The notes under the pieces: generated by a model
The model's input: the letters and a program-made list of their open reading frames with translations, nothing else
The model's database searches: none
Told to the model about the DNA's origin: nothing
Position numbers and translations under genes: made by a program
DNA from: an uncultured Acidimicrobiales bacterium
GTDB taxonomy: Bacteria > Actinomycetota > Acidimicrobiia > Acidimicrobiales > SZUA-35
NCBI GenBank assembly: GCA_937922045.1
Contig: CAKZXA010000054.1
Location: 1 to 64,000 of the forward strand
DNA length: 64,000 nucleotides
Direction of reading: 5' to 3'
In this document: positions 1 to 9,421 of the stretch, piece after piece
Layout: every line of letters begins with the position of its first letter
Position numbering within the stretch: the first letter of the stretch is position 1

Positions 1-6
1 CACCTG

Positions 7-171
7 CTACATGGCATCTACCTTGGGCATGATCTCTTCCTTGAGGCGCTTGAGGTTCTCGGTGATCTGATCAGCCGTGCCGATGAGGAGATTGCTGCCC
101 TTGCCCAGAGGCGACTGGTTGTACGTTGCCACGCGCTTGGCTGATCGTTTCGGGTCTTTGAGTCCGCTCAT
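7..171 (-). pseudogene. C-terminal remnant of an LLM-type flavin oxidoreductase (tentative)
   Basis: A 54-codon open frame ends with the segment LLIGTADQITENLKRLKEEI. This resembles the C-terminus of luciferase-like monooxygenases, where a 'GTPDQVxExL' helix closes the barrel. Nothing upstream in this frame encodes the roughly 280 residues of TIM barrel expected for a complete enzyme, and the neighbouring sequence is an unrelated ATPase fragment. It is therefore read as a leftover piece. It lies downstream of tRNA-Pro together with another fragment. A real small protein is possible but less likely. The assignment rests on one short motif. Confidence 0.3.
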
Positions 172-199
172 GCGACAGCAGGGCTTACCTCGACAGCAG

Positions 200-670
200 T
201 CAGGTCAGGCAGTGCCTGAACGACGTGGGACTCAAGTTGCTCCGACCAGGTCGGGAAGAAGATCGGTCACAGATGCCGCTGCTTACGTCCAATCGGGGAC
301 GGTACCGACGCTCGCCGCATGCTCGCTCAAAGGAGTCAAACAGGAGGCTTTGGTTGTCTTTGGTCCATCTGGTTTGAGGCCAAGTTCCAGACACAGAGAT
401 TTCAAGTCGAAATCGGCCGATGACGCTGATTTCGTTGAATCGATTGGACTCGGCGTCGACTCCTCCAGGGACGTTGATGTCACCTGGTCGAGCACGTGTC
501 CGGTCGGTTGTCTTGAACGATCCTTGGCCGAGCAGGAATGCGAGTGCCTGGAGAGCAGTCGACTTCCCGCCGTCGTTGGGCCCAGTCAAAATGGTGGGCT
601 TGCTGAAAGGTATTTCGCTCGCGTCAGCAAGACATCGAAGTCCGCTGATCCGGAATGATTCGAGCTGCAA
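200..670 (-). pseudogene. N-terminal fragment of an AAA/OLD-like ATPase
   Basis: The first ~50 residues look like an SMC/OLD-type ATPase head: a 'FRISGLRCL' opening strand and the P-loop GPNDGGKS at about residues 31-38, followed by ALQALAFLLG. Such proteins normally run past 350 residues with a signature motif and Walker B. This frame stops at 156 residues and its second half loses family character. Alternative minus-strand frames (for example one ending SHVVQALPDLTAVEVSPAVA) look more protein-like further on, which suggests frameshifts. The start is a TTG, and the frame is open further upstream. It is probably a decayed accessory ATPase inserted 3' of tRNA-Pro. Confidence 0.4.
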
Positions 671-788
671 CGGATCTCCGAGAATCGGAAGGTCGGTATC
701 CTCCGCCTTTTGTGACCTTAGCTCGGCGCCCCCTGGCTACAGGTGCTCTGCGGCGGTGGTAGCGGGTGTCGAGAACCTGCTGGTTTAG

Positions 789-866
789 TGGTCGGGATGG
801 GGAGATTTGAACTCCCGGCCCCCTGCTCCCAAAGCAGGTGCGCTAGCCAAGCTGCGCCACATCCCG
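789..866 (-). tRNA. tRNA-Pro (anticodon UGG)
   Basis: On the minus strand the acceptor arm CGGGATG pairs perfectly with CATCCCG. The D arm is GCGC...GCGC, the anticodon stem CCTGC/GCAGG frames a loop carrying TGG, and the T arm is GGGAG/CTCCC. A CCA triplet follows the discriminator A, so the 3' CCA appears to be encoded. The 3' end of the gene faces the decayed ATPase and oxidoreductase fragments, which fits a tRNA used as an integration site. Confidence 0.93.
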
Positions 867-1049
867 TAAGGCGACCACTCTAACTGGTGCAACCGAGGTT
901 CGCGATGCAATTCAGCGAGTCGTTTTAAGCTGGGGAACCTCTCGCTAGGGCCCGGGGCTGAGTCGCGCCGAGAAACCTTGTGAGAACAGTTGCTGAAGTC
1001 CTACCAATGGGCGTCGCGGGTGTCGGTGCCGCTAGCTACACTTCTTGGT

Positions 1050-2399
1050 GTGAGATCCACCGTTGAGTCCCTCGAGGGCAACAAGGTCAAGGTCGTCGTC
1101 GAAGTTGAGGAGGCCGAGTTCGAAAAGGAACTCGATGCCGCCTTCACCCGGCTGGCCAGTCAGGTCAACCTCCCCGGATTCCGTCCGGGCCGTGCCCCGC
1201 GCAAGGTTCTTGAGGCCCGAATCGGGCAGGGATACGCTCGGGACGAGGCTTTTCGTGAGGCGCTTCCGAACTACTACACCAAGGCGGTGATCGAACACGA
1301 CGTCGATGTGATCGCCCCGCCTGAGATCGATATCACCGCAGGCCAAGAGGCCGGTCCGGTGACCTTCGATGCCGTCGTTGAGGTTCGCCCCTCGGTGACC
1401 GTAAGCGATTACGACTCGCTCGAAATCGAGGTTCCTGCCATCGAGGTGAGTGACGAAGACGTCACCGAGGCCGTCGATCGTATGCGTGGCCGCTTCGGCG
1501 AGCTGACCACCGTCGACCGGGCTGCCATCAATGGCGACAGCGTCGTTATCGATATCGCCGCCACCCACGCCGAGGCAGAGATCCCCGGTATGACGACCGA
1601 GGGATACACCTACGAGGTAGGTAGCGGGGCCACCGGCATCGACGCCATCGACGAGAATTTGCTCGGTGCATCGGCCGGCGACGAGCTGTCATTCGACGCC
1701 CCCCACCCCGAGGAAGACGAAGAGGCGCCGATCAACTTCGAGGTCAAAGTCAACGAGGTTCAGGAAAACGTTCTTCCGGAGCCCACCGACGAGTGGGTCT
1801 CGGAAAACTCTGAGTTCGCCACGCTCGAGGATCTCGAAGAAGATTATCGAGACAAGATGGAGCGGTCCCGGATTTCGCAGGCCATCACCGCCCGCCGCAA
1901 CGGCATCGCCAACAAGGTGGCCGAACTGGTCGGCGAAGACGATTGCCCCGAAGCCATGGTCAACAACGAGGTCGAAGGCCGAGTGCAAGACATGGCCCTT
2001 CGGCTCCAGGCCCAAGGCATGACGATCGAACAGTTCATGCAGTTCAGCGGTCAAGGTCCTGACGAGTTCATGGAAACCATCAAGGTGCAGGCCGGATCGG
2101 CCGCCCGCATGGATCTGGCTCTCCGCTCCATAGCTGAGCAAGAAAATCTGGTCGTCGCGGATAGCGATATCGATGAGGAAATCGCCAAGGCGGCCGAGCA
2201 ATACGAGCGTCCCGTCGAAGAACTGCGCGAGCAATTTGTTGAGGCCGGTCAGCTGTCCGTGCTTCGTGCCGACCTTCTAAAAGCCAAAACGATCGACTGG
2301 CTGACCGAGCGCGTCCGACTTGTTGACGAGGATGGCCGACATGTGCCGTCCGATGCGCTAGAACTGCCTGAGGAAGAACTCGAAGAGGACGAAGAGTGA
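1050..2399 (+). CDS. tig: Trigger factor, ribosome-associated chaperone and prolyl isomerase
   Basis: A 449-residue cytoplasmic chaperone that binds at the ribosomal exit tunnel. The N-terminal ribosome-binding domain has the family signature GFRPGRAP at about residues 43-50. An FKBP-like prolyl isomerase domain follows (about 160-240), then a long helical C-terminal domain and an acidic tail. The GTG at 1050 is chosen because homology starts there ([10 protein letters not shown]); the frame is open to an ATG at 990 but those 20 residues look unrelated. There is no clear Shine-Dalgarno site, and a TACACT hexamer lies 7 bases upstream of the GTG, so a leaderless transcript is plausible. It overlaps clpP by 4 bases, giving a tig-clpP-clpX operon. 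Confidence 0.95.
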   Translation: MRSTVESLEGNKVKVVVEVEEAEFEKELDAAFTRLASQVNLPGFRPGRAPRKVLEARIGQGYARDEAFREALPNYYTKAVIEHDVDVIAPPEIDITAGQEAGPVTFDAVVEVRPSVTVSDYDSLEIEVPAIEVSDEDVTEAVDRMRGRFGELTTVDRAAINGDSVVIDIAATHAEAEIPGMTTEGYTYEVGSGATGIDAIDENLLGASAGDELSFDAPHPEEDEEAPINFEVKVNEVQENVLPEPTDEWVSENSEFATLEDLEEDYRDKMERSRISQAITARRNGIANKVAELVGEDDCPEAMVNNEVEGRVQDMALRLQAQGMTIEQFMQFSGQGPDEFMETIKVQAGSAARMDLALRSIAEQENLVVADSDIDEEIAKAAEQYERPVEELREQFVEAGQLSVLRADLLKAKTIDWLTERVRLVDEDGRHVPSDALELPEEELEEDEE

Positions 2400-3046
2400 G
2401 CCTTTACCAACCAGCGACGAGCAGCTATTACGTTCCAACCGTCATCGAGGACACGCCGCAAGGGCGTATCTCGCGTGACCTGTTCTCGAGCTTGCTCAAG
2501 GACAACATCCTGTTCCTCGGCACGCCGATCAACGACGAGGTGGCCAACGTTGTTTGCGCCAAACTGCTACACCTCGAGTCCGAGCACCCAGACCGCGACA
2601 TAAGCCTGTACATCAATAGCCCCGGTGGCGATGTAAGCAGTATGTTCGCCATCTACGACACCATGCAGTACATCAAGCCCGATGTGGCAACGATCTGCTT
2701 CGGGCAGGCCGCCTCGGCTTCTGCCATCTTGTTGGCTGCGGGAGCGCCGGGCAAACGTCTCGCCCTTCCGAACGCCCGCATCTTGCTCCATCAGCCATAC
2801 ACCGGAGCCCAGGGTCAGGTGTCGGATCTGGAGATCGCGGCCAAAGAAATCGAGCGCATGAAGGCATCGCTTGAAGAGCTTCTGGTCCGTCACACCGGTC
2901 AGCCGATGGAGAAAATCATTGCTGACACCGACAGAGACTTTGTGCTCGATGCGCATGAGGCGAAAGAATACGGCATCATAGATGAGGTGATCGCGGAGCG
3001 GAACGCTGTCGACTCAAGCGGCCCGATTCGGGCCGTCGAGTCTTAG
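2396..3046 (+). CDS. clpP: ATP-dependent Clp protease proteolytic subunit
   Basis: A 216-residue serine peptidase that forms the tetradecameric chamber used by ClpX. The catalytic triad is visible: Ser107 in GQAASAS, His132 in LLHQPY and Asp181 in DTDRDF. The SPGGDV substrate-binding strand is at about 75-80. It starts with GTG inside the tig stop (GTGA, 4-base overlap), so translation is probably coupled. clpX follows after 9 bases. Actinobacteria usually carry two clpP genes in tandem; only one is present here, and a second may lie elsewhere. Confidence 0.95.
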   Translation: MSLYQPATSSYYVPTVIEDTPQGRISRDLFSSLLKDNILFLGTPINDEVANVVCAKLLHLESEHPDRDISLYINSPGGDVSSMFAIYDTMQYIKPDVATICFGQAASASAILLAAGAPGKRLALPNARILLHQPYTGAQGQVSDLEIAAKEIERMKASLEELLVRHTGQPMEKIIADTDRDFVLDAHEAKEYGIIDEVIAERNAVDSSGPIRAVES

Positions 3047-3055
3047 GGAGATTCA

Positions 3056-4321
3056 GTGGCAAAGTTCGGTGAAGGCAGCGAGCTCCTCAAATGCTCGTTC
3101 TGTGGGAAGTCGCAGAAACAAGTTAAGAAGCTGATCGCCGGACCCGGCGTCTACATCTGCGACGAATGCATCGATCTTTGCAACGAGATCATCGAAGAAG
3201 AACTGGCTGATGGCAGCGAGCTGTCATTCGAAGAATTGCTCAAGCCGCGTGAGATATGCGCCTTCCTCGACAACTACATCGTGGGGCAGAGCGGGGCGAA
3301 GAAGATTCTGTCGGTAGCGGTGTACAACCACTACAAGCGAATCCAGTACGGAGCGGCTACCGGCGGCGACGTCGAGCTGGCCAAGTCGAACATCCTGCTC
3401 ATGGGCCCAACCGGCTCGGGAAAGACGCTGCTGGCCCAAACCCTGGCCCGGATGCTGAACGTTCCCTTCGCCATCGCCGATGCAACGGCGCTCACCGAAG
3501 CTGGCTACGTGGGCGAAGATGTCGAAAACATTCTGCTGAAGCTGATCCAGGCCGCCGACTTCGATGTGAAGCGGGCCGAGACCGGCATCATCTACATCGA
3601 CGAAATCGACAAGATCGCCCGCAAGAGCGAGAACCCGTCGATTACTCGTGATGTGTCGGGCGAGGGTGTGCAGCAAGCCTTGCTGAAGATCCTTGAAGGC
3701 ACCGTGGCCTCCGTACCGCCTCAAGGCGGACGCAAGCATCCGCATCAAGATTTCATCCAGATCGACACGGCCAACGTCTTGTTCATCTGCGGCGGCGCCT
3801 TCGCCGGGATCGAAGAGATCATCGAAGGTCGCCTCGGCACCCGCTCGGTTGGGTTCGCCGCTGGCGGATCGAGCGAGGCGGCTCCAAAGGTCGAAGACGC
3901 CTACACCGAAGTAAAGCCTGAAGACCTCCTCAGGTTTGGCCTGATCCCCGAGTTCGTCGGGCGTCTACCGGTGATCGGCACGGTTACCAAGCTGAGCAAG
4001 GAAGCCTTGGTCCAGATTCTGATCGAGCCGAAGAACGCGATTACCAAGCAGTACCAGAAGTTCTTCGAGATGGAAGACGTCGAACTCGAATTCACCGAAG
4101 CCGCCCTCGACGCAATCGCCGACCAGGCTCTCCTCCGAGGAACAGGTGCTCGCGGCTTGCGAGCGATCATGGAAGAAGTTCTGCTCGACATCATGTACGA
4201 CATTCCGTCGCAAGATGATGTGAGCCGTTGTGTCATCGACGAAAACGTTGTGCTCGAGCGGGTCAATCCCACGATCATTGGCCGCGATGAGGGCGAAGAG
4301 CGCCGTCGCGCTGCTTCCTGA
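3056..4321 (+). CDS. clpX: ClpX, AAA+ unfoldase of the ClpXP protease
   Basis: A 421-residue hexameric unfoldase. The N-terminal zinc-binding domain has four cysteines (13, 16, 35, 38). Walker A is GPTGSGKT (117-124), the pore loop GYVG is at about 150-153, and Walker B is IIYIDEIDK (177-185). The ClpP-docking loop is SVGF, in place of the more common IGF. The start is GTG at 3056 preceded by GGGAG. It is third in the tig-clpP-clpX cluster and feeds tagged substrates to the ClpP encoded immediately upstream. Confidence 0.97.
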   Translation: MAKFGEGSELLKCSFCGKSQKQVKKLIAGPGVYICDECIDLCNEIIEEELADGSELSFEELLKPREICAFLDNYIVGQSGAKKILSVAVYNHYKRIQYGAATGGDVELAKSNILLMGPTGSGKTLLAQTLARMLNVPFAIADATALTEAGYVGEDVENILLKLIQAADFDVKRAETGIIYIDEIDKIARKSENPSITRDVSGEGVQQALLKILEGTVASVPPQGGRKHPHQDFIQIDTANVLFICGGAFAGIEEIIEGRLGTRSVGFAAGGSSEAAPKVEDAYTEVKPEDLLRFGLIPEFVGRLPVIGTVTKLSKEALVQILIEPKNAITKQYQKFFEMEDVELEFTEAALDAIADQALLRGTGARGLRAIMEEVLLDIMYDIPSQDDVSRCVIDENVVLERVNPTIIGRDEGEERRRAAS

Positions 4322-4363
4322 TCTACCTCAGGGCGAACGTCACCTGCAGCTGAAGGCGAGACG

Positions 4364-5683
4364 GTGAATTACGATCAGGCGCTGGCCTACCTCGACAAGC
4401 ACACGAATCTCGAGGGCAACCGAGGTACTCGGTTTAGCCCTGCGCTGCCTACCGCCGGGCAGGCCGACGGGCTTTCGCTCGACCCGATGACCGAACTCAT
4501 GGCTGCCGTCGGCGACCCCCAACACGCCTACCGCACGATTCACATCACCGGGACCAACGGCAAAGGCTCGACGGCTCGAATCTCAGCCGCAATGTTGGCC
4601 GCAACCGGCTTGTCGGTTGGGTTGTACACCAGTCCGAACCTCAGCGCGGTCAATGAGCGGCTCCGGTGGGATAACCGCGACATCTCCGACGAGGAGTTCG
4701 CCGATGTGATGGAGTTGCTGGCCTCGGTTGAGCCGCTGCTCACCTCGACACCGAGCCGATTCGAGCTGCTGACGGCCGCCGCCTACGTCTGGTTTGCTGA
4801 GATGGGCGCCGAGGTAGCTGTCGTCGAAGTTGGCCTTCTCGGACGTTTCGATGCGACCAACGTCAGCAACGGCGACGTGGCTGTCATAACCAATGTCGGC
4901 AAGGATCATACCGATGGAGCCGAAGGCTGGCAGGAGGCCGTTGCGGGCGAGAAGGCTGGCATCATCAAGCCGATGAGTCGCGTCGTTCTCGGCTCCCCGA
5001 TGGGGGAGCTGCGCCACCACTTTGAAGCCGAGACCAATGACGGCATCTGGGAGTTCGGAACCGAGTTCGGCGTCGACGAGTGCCGGGTCGCCGTCGGCGG
5101 CCGGATGGCCGACATCACCACGCCGTTTGGCCACCAAGAAGAGCTCTACATCCCGTTTCACGGCAGCCATCAATGTGAAAACACAGCGACGGCTCTGGCC
5201 GCGGTCGAACTGTTCTTCGACCGTCCCTTTGAACGCGAGCTGATGGACGAGGCGCTTGAGTTAACCGAGCTGCCGGCCCGCTTTGAAGTGGTCGGCACGT
5301 CCCCCACCCTCATACTCGACGGGGCCCACAATCCGGATGGAGCCCGGGCGGTACGAGAGACGCTCGACGATGAGTTCGCCTCCTTTGGTTCACGGGTTCT
5401 CGTGATGGGCATGCTCAATGGCAAGGAACCGACCGAGATGCTTGACGCGATCGGCATTGCCGACTTTGATGCCGTTATCTTCACACAGCCCCACTGGTCG
5501 CGGGCCATTCCTGCGTCCGAGATAGCGGCAGCCGCCGCTGAGATGGGGGTTCAAGCCGACGTGATCAAAGAACCGACAGAAGCGATTCGCCGTGCGCTCG
5601 CCGTCACCGCCGAAGGCGATCAAGTGCTCGTCACCGGAAGCCTTTACGTCGTCGGCGAAATCCGTGAACTCCTCCTGAGTTGA
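4364..5683 (+). CDS. folC: Bifunctional dihydrofolate/folylpolyglutamate synthase
   Basis: A 439-residue Mur-ligase-type enzyme that adds glutamate to dihydropteroate or folates using ATP. The P-loop is GTNGKGST (63-70), followed by the family motif LYTSPNL, and there is a Mur-ligase C-terminal domain with [10 protein letters not shown]. It starts at GTG 4364, 42 bases after clpX, with an AAGGCGAG element upstream. It runs convergently into the pilus operon, with only two bases between the stop codons and no visible terminator. In other bacteria valS often precedes folC; here clpX does. Confidence 0.93.
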   Translation: MNYDQALAYLDKHTNLEGNRGTRFSPALPTAGQADGLSLDPMTELMAAVGDPQHAYRTIHITGTNGKGSTARISAAMLAATGLSVGLYTSPNLSAVNERLRWDNRDISDEEFADVMELLASVEPLLTSTPSRFELLTAAAYVWFAEMGAEVAVVEVGLLGRFDATNVSNGDVAVITNVGKDHTDGAEGWQEAVAGEKAGIIKPMSRVVLGSPMGELRHHFEAETNDGIWEFGTEFGVDECRVAVGGRMADITTPFGHQEELYIPFHGSHQCENTATALAAVELFFDRPFERELMDEALELTELPARFEVVGTSPTLILDGAHNPDGARAVRETLDDEFASFGSRVLVMGMLNGKEPTEMLDAIGIADFDAVIFTQPHWSRAIPASEIAAAAAEMGVQADVIKEPTEAIRRALAVTAEGDQVLVTGSLYVVGEIRELLLS

Positions 5684-5685
5684 AC

Positions 5686-7353
5686 CTACTCGACGAGTCG
5701 TAGCGGATCGCCGATGTAGCCGATCGACCAGTTGGTGCGGTCGCCGATGGCGCCGGTACTGCTATAGCGGACCTTCCACCAGCAGTTGGTCGAACACGTG
5801 TAATCGGACGGAATCTCGAGATGGATCTCGATCAGATGGTCGTTGAAGTCCGAATACGGCGACGTCACGAGGCATGGATTACCCCCGGCGCCAGCCCACA
5901 TGCAGGTATCAAAGGCTTGTGTCATCGATGTTTCCCGGTACCCCGTACCATTCAGATTGAGGACGGAATGGTCGGCCCAGCGGTATTGGAATGGCACCGA
6001 GTTTCCGTCTGGGTTCTCGAACTGCATGCTGTCAGCACCGTCGGAGGCGTCGAACACACGAACGACTAACGTCGCACCGGCATGCTCCTCCACGATCTCG
6101 GCCAGGAAGAACTCGTCTTCGTTGGCGGGAAGGTTTCGATAGAGCGGTAACCATTCGAGGGCATAAAGCTTCGGACAGGTCGTGTTGGCCGCCGAGAAGA
6201 CACAGGCTTTTGTTGTTCCGGCGGGCGAGGCCATCACCGAGAACTGATTGATGCCGCTCTCAAGCCAGAACGAGTCGGCCGGGTCGGGGTCGAAGAGTGA
6301 AGGGTTCCGGCTGGCGAGCTGTATGTAATAGAAGCCGCCTTCGGCCGAGGGCAGACTCAGCGACTGGGCGATGGGAAACCAGCCGTCTCCCTTGGGCGAA
6401 TTGTTGTAACAGGCATCCGCAGGAAGGAGCCCGGTAGCGAAAGGAGCGTTGGCCTCGACAAAGGCTCGGTGGTTCTTGGTCGTGCTCGGTCCGTACACGC
6501 GGTAGTGGATCCGCCCGCCGGAATCTGACGTCGTCAGCGTGTTCGTGGCCGCATCACACCGGTACCCGGGTTCGAAGATGCTCAGATCGATAGCGGCCGA
6601 ACCTGGCTGCATCTCGGCAACGAAAACATAGGCGTCCGGATCGAAATTGGGGTTGGGGAAGGCTTCGGGGATCACGTCGGTGGCGGTGGGCCCACAGTTG
6701 TTGTAGATATTGGATTGGGTGCCGTTGGTATAGCCAGCGCCGAAATGATCACCGCGTTCAGCGTCCGTGCAGTAGGCATTCAGCGCTATCCAGCTTTGGG
6801 CCGGAGGTACACCTAGCTCGGCTTCGGGGATTGTGCCGGAGCCGATGGCCGACGTCGGGTTGCCCATATTGATCGGCGCAACGGCCTCAGCGATGGCGAA
6901 ACGTTCGATGACGACGTCGCCTAAGACCAGGCCACCCAGGAACGATCGCTCAGCCTGCCGGATCCGTACCTGCAATGATCCCGGCCGTGGGGAGCTGACC
7001 TCGACTTGGGGGAGTGGTCCGGTCTCGAAGTCACTGTTGTCGTTTGGGGTCGCGTCAACGAACCCATTCCGAATGGCGGCAGCTCGCCCCTCGGCCTCCG
7101 CATCGTCGAAGTTGGGCAGCATCGGAGCGCCGGCCAGGGCTGCGGCGTCGGCCGCTCCTTGGGATCGCCGGGCCTGCACGTACCAGAAGCCGAGATCGGT
7201 AGCGAGCGCGGCAAAGAGCATAAGTGGGATCATCAGCAGCGCCGATTGGGCGAGAATGTATCCAGCCTCGTGCCGGCGGCTGGTCGTGCTGGTGATCTCA
7301 GGTGAAGGGTCCTGGAGGGGCTCGGGGTTGCGAGTGGTTTGTGAAACAGTCAA
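5686..7353 (-). CDS. TadG-like Flp-pilus assembly / pseudopilin-type membrane protein
   Basis: A 555-residue protein with one N-terminal membrane segment (AGYILAQSALLMIPLMLFAA) followed by a QGAADAAALAGA motif. This is the Tad/TadG ('Flp pilus-assembly TadE/G-like') signature. The rest is a long extracytoplasmic, Cys-containing region. The TTG at 7353 is chosen: it lies one base after the preceding stop and has GGAG 9 bases upstream. The upstream 88 codons of the same frame overlap the preceding gene and look non-coding. It is the last gene of the flp-tadE-tadE-tadG operon. The role in pilus assembly or adhesion is inferred from the family. Confidence 0.75.
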   Translation of the reverse strand: MTVSQTTRNPEPLQDPSPEITSTTSRRHEAGYILAQSALLMIPLMLFAALATDLGFWYVQARRSQGAADAAALAGAPMLPNFDDAEAEGRAAAIRNGFVDATPNDNSDFETGPLPQVEVSSPRPGSLQVRIRQAERSFLGGLVLGDVVIERFAIAEAVAPINMGNPTSAIGSGTIPEAELGVPPAQSWIALNAYCTDAERGDHFGAGYTNGTQSNIYNNCGPTATDVIPEAFPNPNFDPDAYVFVAEMQPGSAAIDLSIFEPGYRCDAATNTLTTSDSGGRIHYRVYGPSTTKNHRAFVEANAPFATGLLPADACYNNSPKGDGWFPIAQSLSLPSAEGGFYYIQLASRNPSLFDPDPADSFWLESGINQFSVMASPAGTTKACVFSAANTTCPKLYALEWLPLYRNLPANEDEFFLAEIVEEHAGATLVVRVFDASDGADSMQFENPDGNSVPFQYRWADHSVLNLNGTGYRETSMTQAFDTCMWAGAGGNPCLVTSPYSDFNDHLIEIHLEIPSDYTCSTNCWWKVRYSSTGAIGDRTNWSIGYIGDPLRLVE

Positions 7354-7354
7354 G

Positions 7355-7969
7355 TCAGTCTCCAGCTCCGGGCTCGATGCGCATAACACTGCGGTCACTG
7401 ATAGTGAAGGGGTCGTTGCTGAGGAAGCCGGTGAGAAGGTTGCGTTCGACCTCGACGTAGACGCCAACGTAGTCAGCCTGTTCCAGCGAGTTCTTCCGGC
7501 TCTGTGGGCTCCATGAACCCTGGCTGAACGTTTGGAAGGCGGCCTTGGTGTAAACGCTGCATACCCCGGGAATGCCAGGCGGCGATGAGGTAAAGCAGGC
7601 GGCCGGTACCGCTCCATCGGCCGTCGAAGCTCGATAGAAGATGATTCGCTGCGTGCTGTCGGCCAGGTTTCCGAGGCCGGCCTCTATTGTGGCGACGCCG
7701 AATTCGTCGGCCGCCGAGTCGACGCCGAGCTGTGTAATCGAGCGGGCCCCGCTACGACTGGCTTGGGCCACGAGCTGAGCGTCGCGCCAGGCCATGCCGA
7801 TCTCGAAGGTGCCAAAGACCAGGGTGGATAAGAGCGTTGCAACGATGGCGAACTCGATGAGCGCCGCACCTCGTTCATCGCCTTCGCTTCGGGTTCGGCG
7901 ACGTCGAGTCGACCGCAAGGGACGGGGGAGAAGGCAGCAGCGGAGCTTTGGTTTGGAGGGCAGGTTCAT
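7355..7969 (-). CDS. TadE-like pseudopilin
   Basis: A 204-residue protein with a positively charged N-terminus, the TadE core RGAALIEFAIVATLLSTL (a glycine followed five residues on by glutamate, then a hydrophobic stretch), and a soluble C-terminal part with two cysteines. The ATG at 7969 is preferred because it lies 11 bases after the upstream stop and gives a normal N-terminus. TadE-family minor pilins are cut by a prepilin peptidase and inserted in the membrane. No such peptidase is encoded in this window. Confidence 0.75.
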   Translation of the reverse strand: MNLPSKPKLRCCLLPRPLRSTRRRRTRSEGDERGAALIEFAIVATLLSTLVFGTFEIGMAWRDAQLVAQASRSGARSITQLGVDSAADEFGVATIEAGLGNLADSTQRIIFYRASTADGAVPAACFTSSPPGIPGVCSVYTKAAFQTFSQGSWSPQSRKNSLEQADYVGVYVEVERNLLTGFLSNDPFTISDRSVMRIEPGAGD

Positions 7970-7980
7970 GAGAGCTGTTT

Positions 7981-8649
7981 CTACGGCGAGTCGGGTTCGA
8001 CGGGCAGGATGGCTGTCGACGTAAGCTTGGTGGCGTTTCCGAACATGCCCGTCAAGTAGTAGTGATTGAAGACAATGTGGACGCCGATGTAGTCGACGCC
8101 GGCGCTGAGGCTGGCCACACGGTCCGTCGGGCACCAGGCCGAGTCCAGGTTCCCGCATCGGAAGTTTCCAGTGTCATTGCCTGCGGCGTCATCCAGCAGG
8201 GCGGTGAAATGTCGCGCACTGTAGCGATTGCAGACCTTGGGTCGTGAGGCGTTGTGGCAGCTGTTGGGAATCGCCTCGCCAGGGCCTGCGGCCTTGAACA
8301 CGATGACGTATTCGATCTCATTGGTGCCTGCGGCCTGAATGCCATGTTCGATGCTGCGCAGGATGGCAAAGTCAGCGTCGGACCGGTTGCCCTGGATAGA
8401 CGCGGCTCGAACCCCTTCTTGAACAGCGTTCTGAACGGTGAGCGAGTTGCGAAACACGAGCCCCAGCTCGAAGATAGCGAAGATGAGCATCACGAACAGC
8501 GGCGTGATTATGGCAGCCTCAATAAGCGCCGCACCGCGTTCGGAGGAGCGGGCCTTTGACCCGCTGGGAACGCTTATGCCAGGCATGACCACTACATCGG
8601 CGTTTGAGGTCCACGGTTTAGTAGCCATTCGAGTTCGGGACTGACTCAT
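7981..8649 (-). CDS. TadE-like pseudopilin
   Basis: A 222-residue relative of the next gene in the operon. The TadE core RGAALIEAAIITPLFVMLIF is followed by LGLVFRNSLTVQNAVQEG, then a Cys-containing extracytoplasmic domain with conserved spacing to its neighbour (…YIGVHIVFNHYYLTGMFG against …YVGVYVEVERNLLTGFLS). The two TadE genes probably arose by duplication. Its ATG overlaps the flp stop by 4 bases, implying coupled translation. Confidence 0.77.
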   Translation of the reverse strand: MSQSRTRMATKPWTSNADVVVMPGISVPSGSKARSSERGAALIEAAIITPLFVMLIFAIFELGLVFRNSLTVQNAVQEGVRAASIQGNRSDADFAILRSIEHGIQAAGTNEIEYVIVFKAAGPGEAIPNSCHNASRPKVCNRYSARHFTALLDDAAGNDTGNFRCGNLDSAWCPTDRVASLSAGVDYIGVHIVFNHYYLTGMFGNATKLTSTAILPVEPDSP

Positions 8650-8879
8650 GGTTTGAAGTTGGGGTCTGGATAGTGCGGGGTGAGATCCGTGTAGTGCGGC
8701 CGTGGGGAACCAACGTTGTCGGAGGTTTCACTGAGGTAATCGGCGGATTCCGCCGTCAGGGTGTCGATCGCTACGAGCGTGGACCCGAGAACGAGGGCCA
8801 CAAGCAAGGCGTACTCGACGAGGGTAGCCCCTCGTTGACATCGCTGTTCGCGCTCGGCAACACCCAGATCTTTGGTCAT
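8646..8879 (-). CDS. Flp/Fap-type major pilin
   Basis: A 77-residue prepilin. A short charged leader ends in RGATLVEYALLVALVLGSTL, the classic Flp class IVb pilin core with Glu at +5 relative to the processing glycine. It is first in the minus-strand pilus operon and the likely major subunit. The motor and secretion genes (tadA, tadB, tadC) and the prepilin peptidase are not in this window and must be elsewhere if the pilus is made. Confidence 0.8.
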   Translation of the reverse strand: MTKDLGVAEREQRCQRGATLVEYALLVALVLGSTLVAIDTLTAESADYLSETSDNVGSPRPHYTDLTPHYPDPNFKP

Positions 8880-8959
8880 GGATCGAGGATCGGCGTCGTC
8901 GGTCTAGAAGTTTAGGGGAAGTCGTACCTAAGGGACCTGGCCGCGATACCCTCCGTCAC

Positions 8960-9370
8960 GTGAGCCGAACTTTCATAATTTGTAAGCCTGACGCTGTTGA
9001 GCGTGGCTACGTTGGACAGATCCTCGATCGATTCGAGCGCAAGGGCCTCAAGCTCGTCGCCGGAGAGCTTCGGCTCCTCGACGCCGAGACGCTCGCCCAG
9101 CACTACGCAGAACACGTCGAGAAGCCGTTTTATGGTGACCTGGTCTCGTTCATGAGCCGCAGCCCGGCATTCATCGCCGTTTTCGAGGGCCCCGACGACA
9201 CCTTCGCCATCGTGCGAACCCTGATGGGTCCCACGAACCCTGCTGAGGCCCCTCCCGGCACCATTCGAGGCGATTACGGTACGGTGATGACCGAGAACTT
9301 GGTGCACGGCTCCGACTCCAACGAGTCAGCCGAACGCGAGATCGGAATCTTCTTTCCCGGCCTTGGTTAG
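8960..9370 (+). CDS. ndk: Nucleoside diphosphate kinase
   Basis: A 136-residue enzyme that transfers the gamma phosphate of ATP to NDPs through a phospho-histidine. The catalytic His lies in NLVHGSDS near residue 117, with TFIICKPDAV at the N-terminus and GTIRGDYG before the active site. It starts with GTG at 8960. No good Shine-Dalgarno site is visible, and a GATACCCT stretch lies just upstream, so leaderless expression is possible. It is divergent from the flp operon. Confidence 0.97.
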   Translation: MSRTFIICKPDAVERGYVGQILDRFERKGLKLVAGELRLLDAETLAQHYAEHVEKPFYGDLVSFMSRSPAFIAVFEGPDDTFAIVRTLMGPTNPAEAPPGTIRGDYGTVMTENLVHGSDSNESAEREIGIFFPGLG

Positions 9371-9421
9371 CCGGGGCAGTGTCGCATTCGCGATACGGTA
9401 AAGGATGAGGTACACACACTA

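Noticed and set aside
990-1049. Longer trigger factor start at ATG 990
   Set aside because: The extra 20 residues do not resemble trigger factor, while the GTG at 1050 gives the standard N-terminus and has a -10-like hexamer just upstream.
7354-7617. 88-codon N-terminal extension of the TadG-like protein
   Set aside because: It lies wholly over the preceding TadE gene, is Arg/Pro-rich like an antisense or out-of-frame shadow, and the TTG at 7353 has a proper ribosome-binding site.
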